Source: Allobosea sp. WAO (lineage in GTDB: Bacteria > Pseudomonadota > Alphaproteobacteria > Rhizobiales > Beijerinckiaceae). Taken from it: 64,000 bases of DNA. The stretch lies in contig NZ_JXTJ01000001.1 of NCBI RefSeq assembly GCF_001509835.1, forward strand, positions 62,001 through 126,000. Direction: 5' to 3'. Under the pieces are notes generated by a model. That model had not been told where the DNA came from. It worked only from the letters and a program-made list of their open reading frames with translations, and made no database searches. The translations under genes were made by a program, and so were the position numbers. Shown here in pieces: positions 42,782-51,313 of this stretch; positions within the stretch are counted from its first letter, which is position 1, and the number at the start of each line of letters is the position of its first letter.

Positions 42782-43081
42782 TCAGGACAGCCGGCGATCG
42801 CGGATGTCGAGGATCCGCTCGAAGATCGCCTGATGGTCGGCGAGCAGGGCCTGGAGCGGGCCGATCGGCCGGAAGGCGCGCATGTCCTGCTCGTCTTCGC
42901 CGGCCTCGACCCAGCCGGCGATAGCCTCGTCGGCGGCCGCCAGCTCGTCCTCGGTGGGCGAAGGGCGTGCCGGTGCGCCGGTCTCCGCCGCGATCTGCAG
43001 GGCGATTCTGCGGCGCAGGTCCTGTTCCAGCGCGATCAGCGGCTCGAGTTCGTCGGTATACGCCACGCGCTGGCCTCCCAT
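42782..43081 (-). CDS. Small acidic protein, function unknown
   Basis: 99 residues from ATG 43081 (MGGQRVAYTDELEPLIALEQ), which has GGGA upstream; ATG at 43105 or 43138 is also in frame. The sequence is helical and acidic (PTEDELAAADEAIAGWVEAG, then EDEQDMRAFRPIGPLQALLA). I recognise no domain. It is convergent with the HpcH aldolase gene across a type 2 repeat. The protein-like composition makes it probable, but not certain, that it is translated. Confidence 0.5.
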   Translation of the reverse strand: MGGQRVAYTDELEPLIALEQDLRRRIALQIAAETGAPARPSPTEDELAAADEAIAGWVEAGEDEQDMRAFRPIGPLQALLADHQAIFERILDIRDRRLS

Positions 43082-43436
43082 TCGTTCCCGGCGCTGATAG
43101 CGCATGGCGTCGCTGGCCCCAAGCTGAGCGGGGAGCAAGCGCCCGCCGTTCGCAAGCGGCTTTCGACGGACGAATCGTACCGGCGCGCGCCGTGTCGCGA
43201 AATCGGGCGGCCGAGCGCGTCCCGCTGCCGGCGAATCCAGATGATTACCCGTCGCCCTGGACTTGCGTCGGCCTGCCTCGTGTCGCGATTCGAGCCGGAC
43301 GGCGGGCGACTCGCGCCCGCGGCAGCCTGACGCGCAACCGGGGACCGGGGGCGCCGGGGTCAGGCGGCATTGCCTCCGAGAGGCGGAAAAGCGGAAAATG
43401 CGGGGATTTGAGAGGCTGGAGGGCGCCGTGGGCGCG
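43082..43436. other. Intergenic region before tRNA-Asn terminator
   Basis: About 350 bases, high in GC, with no convincing gene on either strand. It ends at the terminator hairpin for tRNA-Asn at 43444-43475. Nothing else is seen. Confidence 0.4.
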
Positions 43437-43475
43437 AAACAGAAAGGGCTTAGCCGATCTCTCGACTAAGCCCTT
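43437..43475 (-). terminator. Rho-independent terminator after tRNA-Asn
   Basis: On the minus strand AAGGGCTTAG pairs with CTAAGCCCTT (plus-strand positions 43466-43475 and 43444-43453), a 10-bp perfect stem with a 12-base loop, followed by TTTCTGTTTC. It starts 9 bases after the tRNA-Asn 3' end. Confidence 0.85.
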
Positions 43476-43483
43476 GAAACTGT

Positions 43484-43558
43484 TGGCTCCCGGAGCAGGA
43501 TTCGAACCTGCGACCAATCGATTAACAGTCGATTGCTCTACCGCTGAGCTATCCGGGA
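43484..43558 (-). tRNA. tRNA-Asn (anticodon GTT)
   Basis: 75 bases including encoded CCA, read on the minus strand. Acceptor TCCCGGA pairs with the 3' strand TCCGGGA, and the anticodon arm ATCGA-CTGTTAA-TCGAT gives GTT for asparagine codons. The T arm is GCAGG-TTCGAAT-CCTGC. Confidence 0.97.
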
Positions 43559-43748
43559 CCGATGGGGGGCGTATAGCGACGACGCTCGCCGGGTGCAAGC
43601 CCTTTGCGACGCAACATGCCGGCAAATCGTCATCGTGACGTCGCGCCGCATTTTCGCTGTGGTTGTCGTGTCGGTTTCGGTTGCGGACGCGCCCGCCATG
43701 TGGTTATAGGCGGCGCTATGGAGATCACGCCCGCGTGATCTCCCGGAA

Positions 43749-43822
43749 GGCCTCGTGGCGGAGTGGTTACGCAGAGGACTGCAAATCCTTGCACCCCGGT
43801 TCGATTCCGGGCGAGGCCTCCA
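43749..43822 (+). tRNA. tRNA-Cys (anticodon GCA)
   Basis: 74 bases with encoded CCA. Acceptor GGCCTCG pairs with CGAGGCC, discriminator T. The anticodon arm AGGA-CTGCAAA-TCCT gives GCA for cysteine. The T arm is CCCGG-TTCGATT-CCGGG. A short T run (GTTTTTT) follows at 43825 and could be part of its terminator. Confidence 0.97.
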
Positions 43823-44245
43823 AACGTTTTTTCATGCGCCGGGCCGATCTCCCGAACGCTTTGGGCGTGGTGTTGCGCCCGAGTTTCGCCTGACTGCGGG
43901 CGTGACGATTTCGTTTCCGTTCCTATCCCTTTCCTGAGCGACCGCCGTTGGCGCCGGCCCAGGCTGCGGCGAGCCGCCTTCTCCATGCAGAGCGCAGTCT
44001 GCTGCGGCGTTTCCGATCCGATGGCGGCCAGGATCGATTCCGGTCGTGTCCTTTCCGCGCTTCCTGGCAAAGGATGGACTGCTTTGCGTCGCGCTCCAGC
44101 AGGTAAGAACCGCTCAGCTTATCCGCTGCGCCGGAGCGTTTTTCCGTCGATGGATCGCTGCGATACTGCGCGATCTCCCGGTCCTTGCAATCTGGCCGAG
44201 CGCAGCTAATCAGACTATTCGGCGGCCCTCTCTCCAGATCTGGCT
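43823..44245. other. Intergenic region after tRNA-Cys
   Basis: 423 bases with no convincing gene or hairpin of note. It holds the upstream region of the OafA-like gene. Open frames here are short and have the composition of non-coding DNA. Confidence 0.4.
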
Positions 44246-46210
44246 ATGAGCTCCTTTCGTACAGATATCCAAGCGCTGCGAGGCGTCGCGGTCAGTCTCG
44301 TGCTGTTGGATCATTTCAAGCTCGGCCCGTTCACGCAGGGGTTTCTCGGCGTCGACATCTTCTTCGTGATTTCCGGCTTCCTGATCACCGGGCTGATCAC
44401 GCGCGAGATTGCCGACGGCCGCTTCTCGATCACCGAGTTCTATCTCCGGCGAGCGAAGCGCTTGCTGCCGGCTGCCTATGCGACGATCCTGCTGACGTCG
44501 ATCGGCGCGATCTGGTTTCTGAATTCGATCGAGATGGCCGCCCTGACGCGGCAGACGATCGGGGCGCTCACCTACACCATCAACCTCGTGCTGTGGCGTG
44601 AGGTGGATTATTTCGGGGTCGCCGCCGGCTTCAAGCCACTGCTTCACATGTGGTCGCTGGCGATCGAAGAGCAGTTCTATCTCCTGTTTCCGATTGTCCT
44701 TCTCGTCCTGCCGCGCAGGGCCTGGCCGGCGGGGATTGTCGTTCTCGGCCTTGCGAGCTTCGGCGCCTGCATCGCCCTGTCGTGGAAGTTTCCAACGGCG
44801 ACGTTCTATCTGCTCCCGACGAGAGCCTGGGAATTGCTGATGGGAGCGTGGGGGGCCCTGCTCGTCGCACGCGGTGCCCGCCTGCGCGGCCTTTCCTGGG
44901 CATTGGCTCCGGCCCTAGCGACCATTTCGCTGTTGGCGGTGAAGAGCACGGGATGGCCGCATCCGGGCGTCGATGCCCTGCTCGTCTGCGCGGCGACCCT
45001 GGTCGTGATCCTGGTCAACCACGCCGGCCTGTCCCGGTTTCCGCTGACGAGGGCGCTCGCCCTCATCGGTAACATCTCCTACTCGCTCTATCTGGTGCAC
45101 TGGCCGATCGTCGTCTTCATGAACAGCGTCTGGACGGCACCTCCGGACCCGAATGCGCGCGTGGGCGGCCTGCTTGTCGCGGTCGCTATCGCTTGCCTGA
45201 TGTATTTCTTCGTGGAGCAGCCCTTCCGGCGGATGAAGGTTCCCGCCAGGCGCTACGCTGCAGGAGCGCTCGTCGCGGCCTTGGGACTGGTCGGTATCCA
45301 GCTCGGCGCACAGGCCCATTCGGTGGCCGGGGCCGACTGGGCCCATCTTCGCCGGCCGAACTACGGCCTCGATCGGTCGTGCGACACCCATGTTTTCCAG
45401 AGCAGGGCGGCGTGCCAGACCGCGCCCCGGCCCGAAACCCTCGTCTGGGGCGATTCCTATGCGATGGTCTTCGCATCGGGGGCTGCGGCACATCTGAAGG
45501 GCGGAATGGTGCAGGCGGCCTATAGCGGGTGCCCGCCATTCATCGGGTATGCCCCGTATAATCCCGCGCAGGACAGTGCCCGGCTGGTTACGGAGAAATG
45601 CCTCGCATTCAACGATGCCGTCAGGACGTTCGCGCTCGGTCCCAGCTCCGTCAGCACGGTCATCCTGGCCGCGTCATTCTGGCAGTACTCGGTGCCGGGT
45701 TTCCAGATGATCCAGCGGCAAGGCAATGGCGAGCTGACGGTCGAGGCCTCCAGCCTGGAAAACGCGCAGCAGCATTTGCGCCAGGTCGTCACCGACCTCA
45801 CGGCGGCCGGCAAGAACGTCCTCGTGGTCACGCCGCCGCCGGGAGTTACCGACGGGCAGGTCCTCTGCAGCGAGCGCACCGCCGCCGGCAAGTTCATGGT
45901 CCTCGACGGTCGGTTCATGGTCGGCGAGCCCTCGCGTTGCGGCTCGTCGGCGCCGACCTATCGCGCCTATTCGGCCTCCATCGACAGTCTCGTGAGCGCT
46001 GCGGTGTCGGCCGGGGCGAAAAACATCCGCCTCTCCGATGCGATCTGCGATGAACGGCTCTGCCACGCCATCCTCGAAGGGGTTGCGCTGTACCGCGACG
46101 CGGGGCATCTCAGCTATGCGGGGGCCAGGAAGGTGCTGGACCTCCTGGCGAATAGCGGCCGCCTGCCGCCGCCATTCGCAGGGGCAATGGTCCGTGAAGC
46201 CCAGCCATGA
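44246..46210 (+). CDS. OafA/YrhL-type membrane acyltransferase with SGNH domain
   Basis: 654 residues. The N-terminal acyltransferase 3 domain has about ten membrane spans and opens with FRTDIQALRGVAVSLVLLDH, with the conserved R-x10-H pair, FFVISGFLITGLI and HMWSLAIEEQFYLLFPIVLL. The C-terminal periplasmic SGNH domain carries LVWGDSYAMVFASG with the nucleophile and the late D-x-x-H region YRDAGHLSYAGA. These proteins O-acetylate lipopolysaccharide, exopolysaccharide or other surface glycans. ATG 44246 begins the fold. No polysaccharide genes flank it. Confidence 0.92.
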   Translation: MSSFRTDIQALRGVAVSLVLLDHFKLGPFTQGFLGVDIFFVISGFLITGLITREIADGRFSITEFYLRRAKRLLPAAYATILLTSIGAIWFLNSIEMAALTRQTIGALTYTINLVLWREVDYFGVAAGFKPLLHMWSLAIEEQFYLLFPIVLLVLPRRAWPAGIVVLGLASFGACIALSWKFPTATFYLLPTRAWELLMGAWGALLVARGARLRGLSWALAPALATISLLAVKSTGWPHPGVDALLVCAATLVVILVNHAGLSRFPLTRALALIGNISYSLYLVHWPIVVFMNSVWTAPPDPNARVGGLLVAVAIACLMYFFVEQPFRRMKVPARRYAAGALVAALGLVGIQLGAQAHSVAGADWAHLRRPNYGLDRSCDTHVFQSRAACQTAPRPETLVWGDSYAMVFASGAAAHLKGGMVQAAYSGCPPFIGYAPYNPAQDSARLVTEKCLAFNDAVRTFALGPSSVSTVILAASFWQYSVPGFQMIQRQGNGELTVEASSLENAQQHLRQVVTDLTAAGKNVLVVTPPPGVTDGQVLCSERTAAGKFMVLDGRFMVGEPSRCGSSAPTYRAYSASIDSLVSAAVSAGAKNIRLSDAICDERLCHAILEGVALYRDAGHLSYAGARKVLDLLANSGRLPPPFAGAMVREAQP

Positions 46211-46441
46211 TCCGCCGGTCAGGTTCCCGGGGGTATCGAACGGGCGCAAGGCTTCGAAGCCGCACCGATCGCGCAGCGCGAGCAACGGCTGAGATCTGCG
46301 CCAATGCTCGTGCGCGAGTTCGTTGAGACGCGGCGGCTGCCCGAACTGGATTGCCGAGCCGGGTTTGGCGTTCCGGCGATCGCAAGGCGATACCAGGTTG
46401 CCGAACTGGCCTCGCAGGCTTTGTCCGGCAGGGCGTTTCGC

Positions 46442-46555
46442 CTAGCTGATGAGCGCCTTCTGTGGCGCGGCGGCGACCTTCTCCGGCGCGGCTGCGACGT
46501 AGAGCGCATAGCCGAGCGCCAGGAAGCCCAGAATTCCGAGTACCGTAAGAACCAT
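46442..46555 (-). CDS. 37-residue membrane peptide
   Basis: A short gene with an AGGAG box six bases before ATG 46555. It encodes VLTVLGILGFLALGYALYVA, one membrane helix, followed by a short Ala/Lys-rich tail (AAPEKVAAAPQKALIS). Small proteins of this form are usually membrane-associated and often stress related. I do not recognise a family. Two stacked inverted repeats lie about 40 bases upstream. Confidence 0.55.
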   Translation of the reverse strand: MVLTVLGILGFLALGYALYVAAAPEKVAAAPQKALIS

Positions 46556-47083
46556 CTGCCGCTCCTCTGTTGCGAGGGGCAGTGTCCGGCCGAGCCGTAA
46601 AGCGAACGGTGTCGCTTTACTTAGGATTGTTCCTATCCGGGCCATTTCGCCAGGGTCTGGCGGCTTTCGCCGATCTCTCGGCTTCGCGGGGAAGCTGCGC
46701 CGGACTCCATCCGCGCGTTTCGGCAGGGCGGCTGCGGCGGCGCGCAGGCATGGCTAGGGCAGGCGGGCGGGTCCGAGTCGGCCGCGCCGTGATCGCCGCG
46801 GGCGCGGGCGGGGTTCCTGGCCCAGTCTCGATGCGACCGAATCGCTCCGTTCCGGCGAGGTCGGCAAGTCTGCGCCGCGCCTTGCTTGAGGCCGGATCGG
46901 GGCAGGCGGTGCGGGGTCAGGTTCTTTCCCGTATCCCATGCGGCCGGCGTCCGATCAGCGAGGCAATCGTTCTCGCTCCGAAGCGTACCCCCAATGCACC
47001 GCCCGGGACGGCCTTGCCTTTTGCGGCGGCCTCGCCCAAAACCCGGCGGCACGGCCTCGCGCCGTCATTCGGAGATTTTGAGC
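46556..47083. other. Intergenic region between a small membrane gene and a pcm-like gene
   Basis: 528 bases without a convincing gene. The small-protein promoter region with two inverted repeats occupies 46597-46635. The rest, 46640-47083, shows only short, Arg- and Pro-rich open frames and no hairpin or tRNA. Confidence 0.4.
46597..46635 (-). promoter_or_regulatory. Stacked inverted repeats upstream of the 37-residue gene
   Basis: GTAAAGCGA (46597-46605) pairs perfectly with TCGCTTTAC (46612-46620), and TAGGA (46622-46626) with TCCTA (46631-46635). Both sit upstream of the gene whose ATG is at 46555. They could be operators or a leader hairpin. Confidence 0.45.
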
Positions 47084-47725
47084 ATGTCGAGCTTCGCGGA
47101 TCTGCGTCGCATGATGGTGGATTGCCAGCTGCGCACCTATGACGTGACAGACCGTGCCGTGCTCGCCGCAGCCGACAGCGTGCCGCGCGAGGTCTTCCTG
47201 CCGGGCGAGCTCGCCCATCTTGCCTATCTCGACCAGGCGGTCGCGCTGCCGGGCACGACACGCGCCCTGATGGCCCCGATGGTCGTCGCCCGCATGATCC
47301 AGGCGGTGGAGCTGAAGGCCGGCGAGCGCGCGCTCGAATATGGCGGCGGGTCGGGTTACGGCGCGGCGCTGCTGGCGGCGATGGGGGCGCAGGCGAGCCT
47401 TTGCGAGCCCGACGCGGCGGCGCTGGCACTGGCGCGCGTCGCCTTCGGACAATCCGGCGTGCCGGCGGCGAATCTGCTGGCCGAGCTTCCGGCCAAGGCG
47501 CAGTTCGACGTCGTCCTCGTCGGCGGCGCCTGTGAGACGCAGCCCAGCAGCCTGTTCGGCCATGTCGCTCCCGGCGGGCGGCTGATCGCGATCGAGGGGC
47601 TCGGCCGCGCTGCGCGTGTGATCCTTTACCGCCATGCCGGCGACACGCTGACCGGCCGGCCGGTGTTCGACGCTGCGGCGCCGGCCCTGCGCGAGTTCCG
47701 CAAGGCCGAGGCATTCGTGTTCTGA
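47084..47725 (+). CDS. Protein-L-isoaspartate O-methyltransferase family protein
   Basis: 213 residues. The opening DLRRMMVDCQLRTYDVTD and VPREVFLP, AYLDQAVALPGTTRALMAP match the PCMT family, and the SAM motif appears as RALEYGGGSGYGAALLAAMG, with VLVGGACETQPSSLFGHVAP later. Canonical Pcm repairs isoaspartyl residues. This alphaproteobacterial type has lost the classical substrate motif (QPxVVA-like) and its activity is uncertain. ATG 47084 has a GGAG box. It is followed by tolC and popZ on the same strand, an order frequent in Rhizobiales. Confidence 0.85.
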   Translation: MSSFADLRRMMVDCQLRTYDVTDRAVLAAADSVPREVFLPGELAHLAYLDQAVALPGTTRALMAPMVVARMIQAVELKAGERALEYGGGSGYGAALLAAMGAQASLCEPDAAALALARVAFGQSGVPAANLLAELPAKAQFDVVLVGGACETQPSSLFGHVAPGGRLIAIEGLGRAARVILYRHAGDTLTGRPVFDAAAPALREFRKAEAFVF

Positions 47726-47965
47726 GGCGGCATGACTTCCGACGCCGCGGGCTCCGGAAGGCATCAAGCGAATTTTGTGCCGCCCTCCGGGCGTCACCTC
47801 CAGGAACGTAAGGAGTGTCTCATTTTTGCGGCACTCGGGAATTGAAAGGCGTCGAACTCCCCCATGGCGTTGGCGATATCGCTCGTCGCGCATATAAATT
47901 TGAAACGAGTGCCGAGGCTGGGGCGATGCCTGGGCGTGACAAGAGTCCGCTACAAGAGGCGTCCG

Positions 47966-49381
47966 GTGACTGAAACGATCGTATTCCTGAAAAAGTCCGC
48001 GAGCCGCCTGGCGCTGGTCTGCGTCCTCGGCACGGGCTTGGCAGCACCGGCTGTCGCACAGACCATGGAATCGGCGCTGTCTCGCGCCTACTCGGGCAAC
48101 CCGACCCTTAACTCCCAGCGCGCCGCCGTCCGTGCCACCAACGAGAACGTTCCGCAGGCCCTGTCGGGCTATCGCCCGCGAATCAACGCATCCGCCGATA
48201 TCGGCGCCAGCATCACCGAGAGCAGCGTCCCGTCCGTCCCGCGGAACGGGACCTTTCACAACAACAACACCTCGCGGCTCAACCCGCGCGGCGTCGGGCT
48301 CCAGGTCGACCAGAACATCTTCGACGGCGGCAAGACCCGCAGCTCCGTGAGCCAGGCCGAATCGCAGGTGCTCGGCGCCCGCGCGACGCTGCTCAACACC
48401 GAGCAGAACGTGCTGCTCGACGCTGCGACGTCCTATATGAACGTGCTGCGCGATACCGCGATCCTCAATCTCAACCGCAACAACGTCGAGGTTCTGGAAG
48501 AGCAGCTGCGCCAGACGCGCGATCGCTTCCAGGTCGGCGAGGTGACGCGCACCGACGTCGCCCAGGCCGAGGCGCGCCTCTCGCAGGCCCAGTCGCAGGC
48601 GATCCTGGCCGAATCGAACCTCAAGACCTCGATCGCCCGCTTCCGGCAGAATGTCGGCATCGAGCCGAAGCAGCTCTCGCCCGGCCGCCCGGTCGAGAAT
48701 CTCCTGCCGAAATCCCTGCCGGCGGCGCTCAATACGGCGCTGACCGGCCATCCGGCGATTATCGCCGCGCTGCACGGCGTCGATGCTGCCGAGCTGCAGG
48801 TGAAGGTCACCGAGGCCGATCTCTATCCGGTGCTCGGCGTGCGCGGCATCGTGCAGCAGCGCTACGACAACACGCTGTTCGGCGACAACCGCTCGTCCGC
48901 CACCGCCGTCGCCACGCTGACGATTCCGATCTACGAAGGCGGGCAGGTCTATTCACGTACCCGTCAGGCCAAGGAAACGGCCGGGCAGCGGCGCATCGAC
49001 GTCGACACCTCGCGTGATACGGTCCGCGCGGCGGTCGTCTCGGCCTGGGGCGCGCTCGATGCGGCTAAGGCGCAGATCACCGCGGCGCAAGCGCAGGTGC
49101 AGGCGGCCGAGACGGCGCTCGCCGGTGTCCGCGAGGAGGCCAAGGTCGGCCAGCGCACGACGCTCGACGTGCTGAACGCGCAGCAGGAACTGGTCATCGC
49201 CCGCTCGACGCTGGTGACGGCGCAGCGCGACCGCGTCGTCGCGTCCTATGCGGTGCTTTCGGCCACCGGCAAGCTCTCGGCCGACACGCTGAAGCTGAAG
49301 GCGGAGCGCTATGACGCCCGCAAGCACTACGACCAGGTCAAGGGCTTGCTCTGGGGCACGCAGGTGCCGGACGGCCGCTGA
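47966..49381 (+). CDS. tolC: TolC family outer-membrane efflux protein
   Basis: 471 residues with a signal peptide (LALVCVLGTGLAAPAVAQ). The two tandem OEP repeats contain the tolC-type QTMESALSRAYSGNPTLNSQ, DVAQAEARLSQAQSQAILAE and VGQRTTLDVLNAQQELVIAR coiled-coil segments. It forms the trimeric outer-membrane channel for tripartite efflux pumps and type I secretion. The start is the GTG at 47966 with AGAGG upstream; the frame is open further back but that N-terminus is not signal-like. No inner-membrane pump gene is adjacent. Confidence 0.93.
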   Translation: MTETIVFLKKSASRLALVCVLGTGLAAPAVAQTMESALSRAYSGNPTLNSQRAAVRATNENVPQALSGYRPRINASADIGASITESSVPSVPRNGTFHNNNTSRLNPRGVGLQVDQNIFDGGKTRSSVSQAESQVLGARATLLNTEQNVLLDAATSYMNVLRDTAILNLNRNNVEVLEEQLRQTRDRFQVGEVTRTDVAQAEARLSQAQSQAILAESNLKTSIARFRQNVGIEPKQLSPGRPVENLLPKSLPAALNTALTGHPAIIAALHGVDAAELQVKVTEADLYPVLGVRGIVQQRYDNTLFGDNRSSATAVATLTIPIYEGGQVYSRTRQAKETAGQRRIDVDTSRDTVRAAVVSAWGALDAAKAQITAAQAQVQAAETALAGVREEAKVGQRTTLDVLNAQQELVIARSTLVTAQRDRVVASYAVLSATGKLSADTLKLKAERYDARKHYDQVKGLLWGTQVPDGR

Positions 49382-49582
49382 GCGGAGCGTTCCCGGCACG
49401 GGCAGAGTTCCGGAGCTGGCTGGCAGATCGCGGCTTTCATTCATGCGCGGCGGCAACACCCCGGATTTCTCCTGTGGGCTGCCGCGTCGGCGCCTTGCCT
49501 GCCGGTTCAGCAGTGAACTACTCATGATGCGGGGGCACGCTGATTCCATGGGCGTTCCCCGGTCGAGTGGCCCGGATTCAGC

Positions 49583-50188
49583 ATGAGCGCGCAGCCCAAG
49601 CCAAATGAACCCTCGATGGAGGAGATTCTCGCCTCCATCCGGCGGATCATCGCGGATGACGAGAAGCCGGCCGCGCCTGCCGAGGCCGATGCCGAGATAA
49701 CGCCCGAGCCTGTTGCGCTCGCCCCTGCTCCCGAGCCGGAGCCGGTCCCCGAGCCCGAGCCTGCCGCTGAGCCCGAGGACGACGTTCTCGATCTCGGCGT
49801 GGAGGCGAGCCGTATCGACGAGCCTGCGCCGGTGATCGCCAGCGATGACGTCGATTTTGCGGAGCCAGCGGTCGTCGCGCCTGTGCCCGTTCAACCCGAG
49901 CCGCAACCGGTCGCGTTCGTTCCGCCACCCATTCAGGCTGCGCCGGCTGCCCCGCCGCAGCTCGACATGGCTTCACTGATCTCCGATCAGGCCGGTGCCG
50001 CCGTGCATAACGCCTTCGGCGCCCTCGCCAACACCGTGCTGAGCAACAATGCCCGGACCCTCGAGGATTTGGTCAAGGACATGCTCAAGCCGATGTTGAA
50101 GACTTGGCTCGACGACAATCTGCCGGGCATGGTCGAGCGCTTGGTGCGCGCGGAAATCGAGCGCGTCGCTCGCGGCGGGCGCCACTGA
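49583..50188 (+). CDS. popZ: Polar organizing protein PopZ-like (DUF2497)
   Basis: 201 residues. The N-terminal helix EPSMEEILASIRRIIADDEK, a central Pro/Glu-rich acidic linker (EPEPVPEPEPAAEPEDD) and a C-terminal helical oligomerisation region (LEDLVKDMLKPMLKTWLDDN, LPGMVERLVRAEIERVARGG) match PopZ. PopZ forms a polar network that anchors the chromosome origin and cell-cycle regulators in alphaproteobacteria. The tolC-popZ-valS synteny, here with a stress island inserted before valS, supports the assignment. Confidence 0.9.
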   Translation: MSAQPKPNEPSMEEILASIRRIIADDEKPAAPAEADAEITPEPVALAPAPEPEPVPEPEPAAEPEDDVLDLGVEASRIDEPAPVIASDDVDFAEPAVVAPVPVQPEPQPVAFVPPPIQAAPAAPPQLDMASLISDQAGAAVHNAFGALANTVLSNNARTLEDLVKDMLKPMLKTWLDDNLPGMVERLVRAEIERVARGGRH

Positions 50189-50263
50189 GGCGGCCCGCTG
50201 GACGGGATTGTCGCGGCTCCCGCCCCGATGATCCGTCCGTCTTGAGCGTTTCCGAAAAAGCAG

Positions 50264-50361
50264 CGTCATTCCGACCGAAGCGGAGCGAAGTGCCGGAATC
50301 CATCGTAGAGCGCAGTTCCCTGCGATGGATCCAGGAGCTTCGCGGCTTGTCTCGGCATGAC
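50264..50361. repeat. Intergenic palindromic repeat, type 2
   Basis: Ends CGTCATTCCG and GGCATGAC are inverted, with internal CGGAATCCATCGTAGAGCGC and TGCGATGGATCC arms. It sits between the convergent popZ gene and the small gene of the stress operon. Confidence 0.75.
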
Positions 50362-50405
50362 AGTGGTCTTGCCGCGCTAGTGTCTCGCTTCTGCCGCGCC
50401 GGGGC

Positions 50406-50642
50406 CTAACGCCGCTTGGACGTGCGTGCCTTGACCCGCTGCATGGTCCGCGGCCGGTAGTTGTCGAAGACACCGCCTTCATAGAGGCGCTGGATGGTGT
50501 AGCCGGCGATCGCCATCAGCGCGGTGGGCGGGCCGAGGCGCGAGACCAGTGCCCCCAGTGCCAGCGAGACCGGGCGGGGATAGCGGCCCGAAGCCGCTTC
50601 GGCGGCGACCCAGGCGCCGACGAGATGGACCAGTAGTCTCAT
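50406..50642 (-). CDS. Small membrane-associated protein in the stress operon
   Basis: 78 residues. The first half is hydrophobic with Ala/Gly (LVHLVGAWVAAEAASGRYPR, then LALGALVSRLGPPTALMAIA), possibly two short membrane-associated helices, and the last 20 residues are basic (RPRTMQRVKARTSKRR). No family is recognised. It starts 18 bases after the stop of the flavin-binding gene, so it probably belongs to that transcript and to the same stress response. Confidence 0.65.
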   Translation of the reverse strand: MRLLVHLVGAWVAAEAASGRYPRPVSLALGALVSRLGPPTALMAIAGYTIQRLYEGGVFDNYRPRTMQRVKARTSKRR

Positions 50643-50660
50643 GGGCTTGCTCCCCCGCTG

Positions 50661-51146
50661 TTAGAGAACGACCTTGCGGTTGGCGCCGAGATCCGGCCGC
50701 GAACCAGTGACGGCCGCCGCGACCATCTTCACCGTGGTGACGATCTTGCCCGGGCTGTCCCAGAACTCCGCCGTTGCTGGCCGTACCCGCAGAATCCGGA
50801 TGTTGGGATCGTCCTTGCTCTCCCAGAAGGCGCGGGCGGCGGTCGACCAGAGCTCCTCGACGCGCGGCCGGTCGTCGAGCACGTTCGCGGTGCCGCTGAC
50901 CGAAACGTACTTGTAGGCGGCATTGTCGGCGAAGGTCAGGCAGACATTCTCGTTGATCTCGACCTCGTCGTCCTTGTGGGAGCGCTTGTCGGTGAGGAAG
51001 TAGATCGCGTCCTCGTCGCGCCTGGCATGAGCGCTCATCGGGCGGGCGTGGAAACGGTCGCCGCTGCCGTCATGGCTGACGAGCATGCACAGGCCGATCT
51101 CCTCGATCAGCTCCCAGACATGATCCTGGTCGGTGTGGCGGGGCAT
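50661..51146 (-). CDS. Pyridoxamine 5'-phosphate oxidase-like general stress protein
   Basis: 161 residues from ATG 51146, which has AAGGAGGA eight bases upstream. The PNPOx-like split barrel is marked by CMLVSHDGSGDRFHARPMSA, AIYFLTDKRSHKDDEVEINE and KYVSVSGTANVLDDRPRVEE, the pattern of the general stress protein 26 family. Such proteins bind FMN or F420 and have no settled substrate. Its promoter region contains a GGAAC-N16-CGTT element, so it is probably under EcfG control. Confidence 0.88.
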   Translation of the reverse strand: MPRHTDQDHVWELIEEIGLCMLVSHDGSGDRFHARPMSAHARRDEDAIYFLTDKRSHKDDEVEINENVCLTFADNAAYKYVSVSGTANVLDDRPRVEELWSTAARAFWESKDDPNIRILRVRPATAEFWDSPGKIVTTVKMVAAAVTGSRPDLGANRKVVL

Positions 51147-51175
51147 TTTCGGGTCCTCCTTGATCTGCCTTTCCC

Positions 51176-51200
51176 AACGGACGGAGGGCGCGCGGGTTCC
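51176..51200 (-). promoter_or_regulatory. EcfG-type general stress promoter for the flavin-binding gene
   Basis: On the minus strand GGAAC (plus 51196-51200) is followed after exactly 16 bases by CGTT (plus 51176-51179). This is the -35/-10 pattern known for the alphaproteobacterial general stress sigma factor EcfG. It lies 30 bases upstream of ATG 51146. Confidence 0.78.
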
Positions 51201-51250
51201 TTTCGCCATGTCGATCTCCGCTGCCAATGTCTGTCGCTTGCCGCGGTCAC

Positions 51251-51275
51251 GGAACGGGCCCGGCGCTCATGCGTT
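51251..51275 (+). promoter_or_regulatory. EcfG-type general stress promoter for dps
   Basis: GGAAC (51251-51255), 16 bases, CGTT (51272-51275), 39 bases before the dps ATG at 51314. It is a second perfect match to the EcfG pattern, divergent from the first. A 20-base palindrome GGAGAGCG-TTGT-CGCTCTCC (51277-51296) follows directly and spans the expected transcription start. Confidence 0.8.
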
Positions 51276-51276
51276 T

Positions 51277-51296
51277 GGAGAGCGTTGTCGCTCTCC
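51277..51296 (+). promoter_or_regulatory. Palindrome in the dps leader
   Basis: GGAGAGCG (51277-51284) and CGCTCTCC (51289-51296) form a perfect 8-bp stem with a TTGT loop, 17 bases before the dps ATG. It could be an operator over the start site or an RNA hairpin in the leader. Confidence 0.5.
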
Positions 51297-51313
51297 CCTC
51301 CGAGGAACCCGCC

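Noticed and set aside
46304..46600. 98-codon plus-strand open frame between the acyltransferase and small membrane gene
   Set aside because: It has no convincing ribosome binding site and its translation has no domain; the opposite strand has the better supported 37-residue gene.
46597..46635. GGAAC followed by CGTT upstream of the 37-residue gene, as a possible EcfG promoter
   Set aside because: The spacing is 20 bases, outside the 16-17 base spacing of known EcfG promoters and of the two sites at 51176 and 51251.
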